Of a stretch of DNA of 64,000 nt, positions 59,634 to 64,000 are shown piece by piece. Position numbers and translations under genes: made by a program. Positions within the stretch are counted from its first letter, which is position 1; each line of letters starts with the position of its first letter. Below the pieces are notes generated by a model. That model had not been told where the DNA came from. It saw only the letters and a list, made by a program, of their open reading frames with translations, and did not search any database. Source of the DNA: Actinomycetota bacterium (GTDB lineage: Bacteria; Actinomycetota; Actinomycetes; S36-B12); NCBI GenBank assembly GCA_030684515.1, contig JAUXVJ010000009.1:186001-250000 (forward strand), read 5' to 3'.

Positions 59634-60296
59634 ATGCGAGTTCTCGTTGTTGAAGACGATCAATCAGTGGCGGAACCGCTCATCGAGGGCCTGCGCAGAA
59701 ATGGCTTCGAAATCGAGCATGTCGCATATGCAGTGCAAGTGCTGCCGGCCGTGACGTCAGGCCTTGGAGTCGATGTAGTGCTCCTTGATCTTGGACTTCC
59801 CGACGGTGATGGGCTGCAGGTGCTGCGCGAGCTTCGACGACACAGTGACGTGCCCGTGATCATTGCGACCGCTCGGGGGGATGAGACTGATCGCATCGTC
59901 GGTTTGGAACTCGGAGCTGACGACTATGTGGTCAAGCCGTTCAGTGTGCGTGAACTGGCGGCGCGCATTCGCGCAGTGGGCAGGCGTCGACGCATAGAGG
60001 CAACCTCTGAATCGGGTCGAGTCGTTGTCAATCGCGCAAGGCGGTCGGTAGCTGTTGACGGAGGCAACGTTGAATTGACAGCCAAGGAGTTTGACCTGCT
60101 CGCAGTACTCGCCGAAGAGCCAGGGCGGGCTGTGCCCAGGCAGGAGCTCTTCTCCCGAGTCTGGGATCCGGTGTGGGTGGGTACCGGAAAGACCCTCGAC
60201 GTCCACATTGCCTCGCTGCGAAAGAAGCTGGGCGACCCCTCGCTTGTAGAAACTGTTCGCGGAGTGGGCTATCGGCTGGCTGATCAGTCCTCGTGA
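59634..60296 (+). CDS. OmpR-family response regulator
   Basis: A 220-residue regulator: receiver domain with VVEDD (acidic pair at 8-9), phospho-acceptor D52 in LLDLGLPDGDGL, the Thr/Ser switch near 79 and K101 in VVKPFS. The C-terminal winged-helix DNA-binding domain runs ~128-216 (VELTAKEFDLLAVLAE, RVWDPVWVGTGKTLDVHIASL). It should bind tandem repeats of ~10 bp. It overlaps its sensor gene by 4 nt. ATG 59634 starts at the conserved strand; a longer frame begins at 59571 inside the operator. Confidence 0.92.
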   Translation: MRVLVVEDDQSVAEPLIEGLRRNGFEIEHVAYAVQVLPAVTSGLGVDVVLLDLGLPDGDGLQVLRELRRHSDVPVIIATARGDETDRIVGLELGADDYVVKPFSVRELAARIRAVGRRRRIEATSESGRVVVNRARRSVAVDGGNVELTAKEFDLLAVLAEEPGRAVPRQELFSRVWDPVWVGTGKTLDVHIASLRKKLGDPSLVETVRGVGYRLADQSS

Positions 60297-61645
60297 CAAA
60301 GCGCCTCGTTCTCGTTATGACAGTGCTTGCCGCTGGAGTTGCGATCGCCTTGGCGGTACCTATGGGGATCGTCCTGTCGGCCGATATGCGGTCGGCTTTC
60401 ATCTCCAAGCTTGAGGTGGACACGCTCGCCGCGTCAACCACGCTTGCACTTCGACCAGTCTCGCTGTGGCCTACAACAGTGAACAGCGTCGCTGCGCGAA
60501 CTGGCGCACGTGTCGTTGTAGTTGATGCAAATCAATCACTTGTTGCGGACAGCGATGCAACGGCAGTCGACAGATCATTCGACCGCCCAGAGATTCTCCA
60601 GGCTCTTTCGGGAATTCTCACTTCCAGTGTCCGACCTTCAAACACGCTGGGTACCGATCTTCGCTACGTAGCGGCTCCGGTTGTCAAAGGGGAGAACATC
60701 GTCGCTGCCGTGCGCCTGTCGCTGCCTGAATCGGAGGTGACGAATCAACTACGGAAGTCGCAGTTCTGGTTGGGCTTCTTTGTCTTGGTGGTAATGCTGA
60801 TTGCCGCGTTTCTTGCGTGGGTCATCTCCCGCTCAATTGCCGCGCCGCTCTCTCAGCTGGCAGACGTCGCCGAGCGCCTTCCTGATGACTTGACTCTTCG
60901 AGCATCTGAAGGTGATGGCCCGCATGAGGTCCGTGCGGTGGCGCGGGCTTTGAATCAGACAGCCGCCCGCCTCACTGGAATTCTCGAGCGAACGCAGGCA
61001 GTGGCGGCCGATGCTTCACACCACCTCAAGACGCCCCTGACCGGTCTGCGTCTGCGATTGGAAGCCATAGAGGATCTCAGTACTCAGGACGACATTCGTG
61101 TGCAGGCCGAGCGCGCCACAGCAGAAGTTGACCGCCTCACGCACCGAATTGATCAGGTCCTTGCACTTGCCCGTAGCGATACGGGGGCCAGTTTGCGTGG
61201 GAAGGCGGATGCCACTGCCGTTGTTGGCGATCGTCTGGCCGAGGCCTCAGTCATTGCTGATGAACGATCGCTCACCTTGGAGTCCTTCTTGGATGCCGGA
61301 GTCCAAGTTCAGGTGTCCGCTGCTCCACTTGCGCGCGTCATCGACGAGTTACTGGGAAATGCGTTCGCGCACGCCAAAACTCGGGTTCGCGTGTCGCTCA
61401 TTGTCGAAGCATCACAGGCGTTGCTCATAGTCGAGGACGATGGCGCTGGCTTGGGACCCAATGAAGAGGATGTGGTGTTCAATCGATTTGTGCGTGGCGC
61501 GTCTGCTGCATCGGGAGGCAGTGGTTTGGGCTTGGCATTGGTACGAGAGACCGCTCGCGCTTGTGGTGGAGATGCAAAGGCGCGCACCTCCACTCTTGGT
61601 GGACTGGCAGTCGTGACGACTTGGCCGCTTGCTGACGCCGAATAG
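60293..61645 (+). CDS. Two-component sensor histidine kinase
   Basis: A 450-residue membrane kinase. A helix near 5-29, a ~125-residue sensing domain, a second helix near 158-179, a HAMP-like stretch (RSIAAPLSQLADVAERL), dimerisation/phosphotransfer domain with SHHLKTPLTGL (phosphorylated His about 244), and an ATPase domain with DELLGNAFAHAK (N box), VEDDGAGLG (G1) and GGSGLGLALVRE (G2). The sensor domain shows no metal or heme motif, so the signal is unknown. It is the cognate partner of the regulator just upstream. Confidence 0.9.
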   Translation: MTKRLVLVMTVLAAGVAIALAVPMGIVLSADMRSAFISKLEVDTLAASTTLALRPVSLWPTTVNSVAARTGARVVVVDANQSLVADSDATAVDRSFDRPEILQALSGILTSSVRPSNTLGTDLRYVAAPVVKGENIVAAVRLSLPESEVTNQLRKSQFWLGFFVLVVMLIAAFLAWVISRSIAAPLSQLADVAERLPDDLTLRASEGDGPHEVRAVARALNQTAARLTGILERTQAVAADASHHLKTPLTGLRLRLEAIEDLSTQDDIRVQAERATAEVDRLTHRIDQVLALARSDTGASLRGKADATAVVGDRLAEASVIADERSLTLESFLDAGVQVQVSAAPLARVIDELLGNAFAHAKTRVRVSLIVEASQALLIVEDDGAGLGPNEEDVVFNRFVRGASAASGGSGLGLALVRETARACGGDAKARTSTLGGLAVVTTWPLADAE

Positions 61646-61648
61646 GCT
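61643..61648 (+). promoter_or_regulatory. Putative leaderless -10 (TAGGCT)
   Basis: TAGGCT ends 6 nt before the ATG at 61655. Its first three bases are the stop codon of the sensor kinase gene. Confidence 0.48.
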
Positions 61649-61654
61649 CCACGC

Positions 61655-62851
61655 ATGCGTGTGGGCGCCGATCTGGTTGTCATTGGTGGCGGCATCGTGG
61701 GTCTGGCAGTAGCCGATGCATGGCTGCTGCGCAATCCCAAGAGCTCGGTCATCGTGCTGGAGAAAGAGCCAGCACTTGCGGCACATGCCTCGGGGCGCAA
61801 TAGCGGCGTGCTGCATGCAGGCTTCTACTACGCACCTGATTCGCTGAAAGCTCGGCTGACTCGCCAGGGCAACGCACTCTTGCGGGAGTTCTGCCGTGAG
61901 GCTGGCGTCCCCATTCGCGAGACCGGCAAGGTCGTAGTCGCCCAATCTGAGGCTGAGCTTCCCGCCCTGCAGGAATTGCACAGGCGGGCTGTTGCCAATG
62001 GTGTCGATGTGGAGCTCGTCGACGAGGAGCAGCTGCGCGAACTGGAGCCTCTTGCCCGTACGCACCTGAAGGCCTTGTGGTCTCCCACTACGGCCGTCGC
62101 CAATCCGGTTGCAGTCGTTGAGGCGCTCGCTGCTCGGGTGAAGGCACAGGGTGGTCAACTTCTCATGGGTTCCACAGTGCTGGGCGCCGGTCCGGGCTGG
62201 GTCCGAACCGCAGATCTTGGCGAGATCGGTGCCGGCCACATCGTCAATGCGGCTGGCTTGTATGCCGATGTGGTGGCTCATTGGTTTGACGTTGGGACGG
62301 ACTACCGCATGCTGCCGTTCAAGGGCCTGTATTGGTACGGCTCCTGGGAGCCAGGCCGTCTGCAGCGCCATGTCTATCCGGTACCAGATGCCCGCAATCC
62401 CTTCCTCGGCGTCCACCTGACGGTGACCGTCGACGGGCGAGCCAAGATCGGTCCCACGGCGATCCCGGCCCTATGGCGTGAGGATTACGGAGGTGTGCAC
62501 GGGCTCAAAGCATCGGAGAGCCTGGAGATCGCGCGAACGTATCCCCGGTTCTTCACCAGCAAAGATCACGACGTGCCTGGGCTCATCCGCTCGGAGCTTC
62601 CAAAGTACTCCCGCAAGCATCTCGTGCGGCAGGCGTCGGCACTTGTGCCCTCCGTCCGTGTCGAGGACTTCACCGAGAAGGGTCGAGTGGGGGTCAGAGC
62701 ACAACTCTTCCATCTGCCAACGAAGAAGCTCGAAATGGATTTTGTTGTTGAGCGGGGTGAAGCGTCGACGCACATTCTGAATGCAGTGTCGCCCGGTTGG
62801 ACGAGTGCCCTTGCGTTCGCCGGTTATGTCATTGACGCAGTGATGGACTGA
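61655..62851 (+). CDS. lhgO: L-2-hydroxyglutarate oxidase
   Basis: A 398-residue FAD-dependent oxidoreductase of the LhgO/L2HGDH family: VVIGGGIVGLAVADAWL (nucleotide binding), HASGRNSGVLHAGFYYAP, LFHLPTKKLEMDFVVE near the end and APGWTSALAF-type closing (SPGWTSALAFAGY). It oxidises L-2-hydroxyglutarate to 2-oxoglutarate and gives electrons to an acceptor. It overlaps GpgS tail to tail by 28 nt. It may relate to the D-2-hydroxyacid oxidase at 39.9 kb, but no operon connects them. Confidence 0.9.
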   Translation: MRVGADLVVIGGGIVGLAVADAWLLRNPKSSVIVLEKEPALAAHASGRNSGVLHAGFYYAPDSLKARLTRQGNALLREFCREAGVPIRETGKVVVAQSEAELPALQELHRRAVANGVDVELVDEEQLRELEPLARTHLKALWSPTTAVANPVAVVEALAARVKAQGGQLLMGSTVLGAGPGWVRTADLGEIGAGHIVNAAGLYADVVAHWFDVGTDYRMLPFKGLYWYGSWEPGRLQRHVYPVPDARNPFLGVHLTVTVDGRAKIGPTAIPALWREDYGGVHGLKASESLEIARTYPRFFTSKDHDVPGLIRSELPKYSRKHLVRQASALVPSVRVEDFTEKGRVGVRAQLFHLPTKKLEMDFVVERGEASTHILNAVSPGWTSALAFAGYVIDAVMD

Positions 62852-63696
62852 GCTAGTCCATCGGCTACATCGTTCAAAGTCGGTCTCGTGAAGGCGCCGG
62901 CAGCAACGGCCAAAGCAGGCGTACGGGACAGCGCGGCGCGCATCACTTGGATCGCTTGCTCGTGCAGTTCAGACAAGGGTCGATTGCGATGCGTACGCGC
63001 GCCGAGATCGACCTGAGCGATGCTCTCGACTCCGTACGCGCGCGAGATGTCGATGAGCAAGCCCATTTCAACGCCGTAGTCCACTTCGAACTGCGTTGCC
63101 AACGCAACATCGCGCCGAATCGCGTATTCCCCACCCAGTGGTTGGCGGATGTGAGCGAGCTCTGGGTAGAGGAGTTTGAGCAAGGGACGCGCTGTCAGCT
63201 CTGTCACCCGCCCACCCTCGTCACCTTCACCGTGAAAGGTGCGCCGATAGGTGGAGCGAACGAGAGCAAGCTCTTCGTGCAGCAAGAGCGGCTCAAGCAG
63301 GCCAGTGACGTACTCCGGAGTGAACGAGCCAAGATCTGCGTCAAGCCAGACGATGAAGTCGCCGGTGGACGCTTCAACTGAGCGCCACAGCACGTCGCCC
63401 TTGCCGAGCGCCGAACCAAACTCAGGGAGCACTGAACTCGCTTTGATGACTGTTGCACCGCATTCGGTGGCAACCTCGGCGGTCTGATCGGAGGACTCGT
63501 GGTCCATCACGATGAGCTCGTCGACCAGCGGCTGGGCATCCATGAGTTCGCGCTTGATGCGCAACAAGATTGGAGCGATAGTTGCGGCCTCATTGCGGGC
63601 CGGAATGCACACACTGATGCGGCGATCGCCTTTGCTGGCAACGAGTTCAGCAACGGCGAGATCAGAGATCAATCGCAGAGGGCGTACGGACGCCAT
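62824..63696 (-). CDS. gpgS: Glucosyl-3-phosphoglycerate synthase
   Basis: A 290-residue GT81-type enzyme: SVCIPARNEAATIAPILLRI, VWLDADLGSF (DxD), and GGRVTELTARPLLKLLYPEL with RQPLGGEYAIRRD, which are GpgS hallmarks. It transfers glucose to 3-phosphoglycerate, the first step to glucosylglycerate and, in mycobacteria, methylglucose lipopolysaccharide. The matching phosphatase gene is not nearby. GGAAGGAG precedes the ATG. The 106-nt gap upstream to the NlpC/P60 gene shows nothing clear. Confidence 0.93.
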   Translation of the reverse strand: MASVRPLRLISDLAVAELVASKGDRRISVCIPARNEAATIAPILLRIKRELMDAQPLVDELIVMDHESSDQTAEVATECGATVIKASSVLPEFGSALGKGDVLWRSVEASTGDFIVWLDADLGSFTPEYVTGLLEPLLLHEELALVRSTYRRTFHGEGDEGGRVTELTARPLLKLLYPELAHIRQPLGGEYAIRRDVALATQFEVDYGVEMGLLIDISRAYGVESIAQVDLGARTHRNRPLSELHEQAIQVMRAALSRTPALAVAAGAFTRPTLNDVADGLAQSITASMT

Positions 63697-63802
63697 GCTC
63701 GCTCCTTCCGGGCCGTTGAAGAATCGCGTTGTGTCGCGGCACCAAGAGTCTCATATGCGAGCTGATGGCTACTTGGGAGCAGACCGGGCAAGCGAACTGT
63801 GA

Positions 63803-64000
63803 CTACACGGCAGGAAGGACGCGACCAAATCCTGAGAGGTGCTTTGCATACCAGTCGTCGTAGATGCCGGAGACCTTGACGCGCTCGCCAGCACGGGGTG
63901 AATGCACCATCTTTCCGGCGCCGATATACACGCCAACATGGTGGACGCCACGCTTGAAGAAGAAGACCAGATCCCCTGGCATCACACTTTTCCCAGAGAT
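63803..64000 (-). CDS. NlpC/P60-family peptidase, C-terminal part (cut by window edge)
   Basis: The 65 residues visible include VMPGDLVFFF and HHVGVYIGAGKMVHSP, the second half of the NlpC/P60 domain with its catalytic His and the third polar residue (His). Such enzymes hydrolyse D-glutamyl-diaminopimelate links in peptidoglycan. The catalytic Cys and the N-terminus lie beyond position 64000. The frame is open to the edge; the GTG at 63985 is internal, not a start. Confidence 0.88.
   Translation of the reverse strand: MSGKSVMPGDLVFFFKRGVHHVGVYIGAGKMVHSPRAGERVKVSGIYDDWYAKHLSGFGRVLPAV

Noticed and set aside
1-64000. CRISPR arrays, insertion sequences, tRNA genes, riboswitches
   Set aside because: No repeat-spacer pattern, transposase or integrase signature was found, and gaps (all below ~140 nt) hold no cloverleaf or riboswitch-like element.

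Overview
This 64 kb window is wall-to-wall coding DNA of moderately high GC content (about 60 percent by eye), with many GTG starts and overlapping stop/start codons. It almost certainly comes from an actinobacterium. The markers are a bacterial proteasome activator ending in GQYL, glucosyl-3-phosphoglycerate synthase, DUF5926 and DUF4446 proteins, and a GDPD / DUF5926 / DUF4446 / pheA / HAD / serS block that I recall as typical of Actinomycetota. Genus and habitat cannot be read from the sequence. No tRNA, rRNA, transposase, integrase or CRISPR array was seen, and no gap between genes exceeds about 140 bases. Region 1 (1-39.9 kb) is a large cell-surface glycan locus. It holds GT2, GT4, GT6, GT11 and CgeB-like glycosyltransferases, several methyltransferases, six long polytopic membrane proteins that look like GT-C enzymes, two polyprenyl-phosphate sugar synthases that could feed them, and an ABC transporter that could flip lipid-linked glycan. 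Three sub-modules stand out. (a) An aldolase-like DRE-TIM enzyme faces an operon with an ATP-grasp ligase and an amidohydrolase. (b) One operon carries an ABO-type GT6, a GT11 alpha-1,2-fucosyltransferase and WecE. (c) A pglE-C-D-F-like operon should make UDP-N,N'-diacetylbacillosamine and load a bacillosamine-type sugar on undecaprenyl phosphate. Region 2 (39.9-52.8 kb) is mostly housekeeping: a GlcD-like FAD oxidase, glycerophosphodiesterase, DUF5926, a potassium-channel-like protein, DUF4446, prephenate dehydratase, rfbB-rfbD, a HAD phosphatase, seryl-tRNA synthetase, the proteasome activator, a secreted GH88 hydrolase and a quinone oxidoreductase. RfbB makes the dTDP-4-keto-6-deoxyglucose that both RfbD's pathway and the distant WecE need. 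Region 3 (52.8-61.6 kb) looks like a redox and sulfur module: a TauE/SafE exporter under a CsoR/CstR-like palindrome, a NuoF-like flavoprotein with a three-cysteine ferredoxin, a Pro/Ala-rich membrane-anchored protein, an ApbE flavin transferase, a ferric-reductase-like b-heme protein, a degenerate MoeA-like protein, a PepSY protein with an Asp-rich tail, and an OmpR-type two-component system. A matching pair of 17-bp direct-repeat sites lies at nearly the same distance and orientation in front of the ApbE/heme operon and the PepSY gene. That suggests one regulon under the local response regulator. Region 4 (61.6-64 kb) holds L-2-hydroxyglutarate oxidase, GpgS and a NlpC/P60 peptidase cut by the window edge. 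Many genes in all regions have a TAnnnT hexamer 6-7 nt before the start codon, the signature of leaderless actinobacterial transcription. The promoter calls rest on that pattern and have no experimental support.
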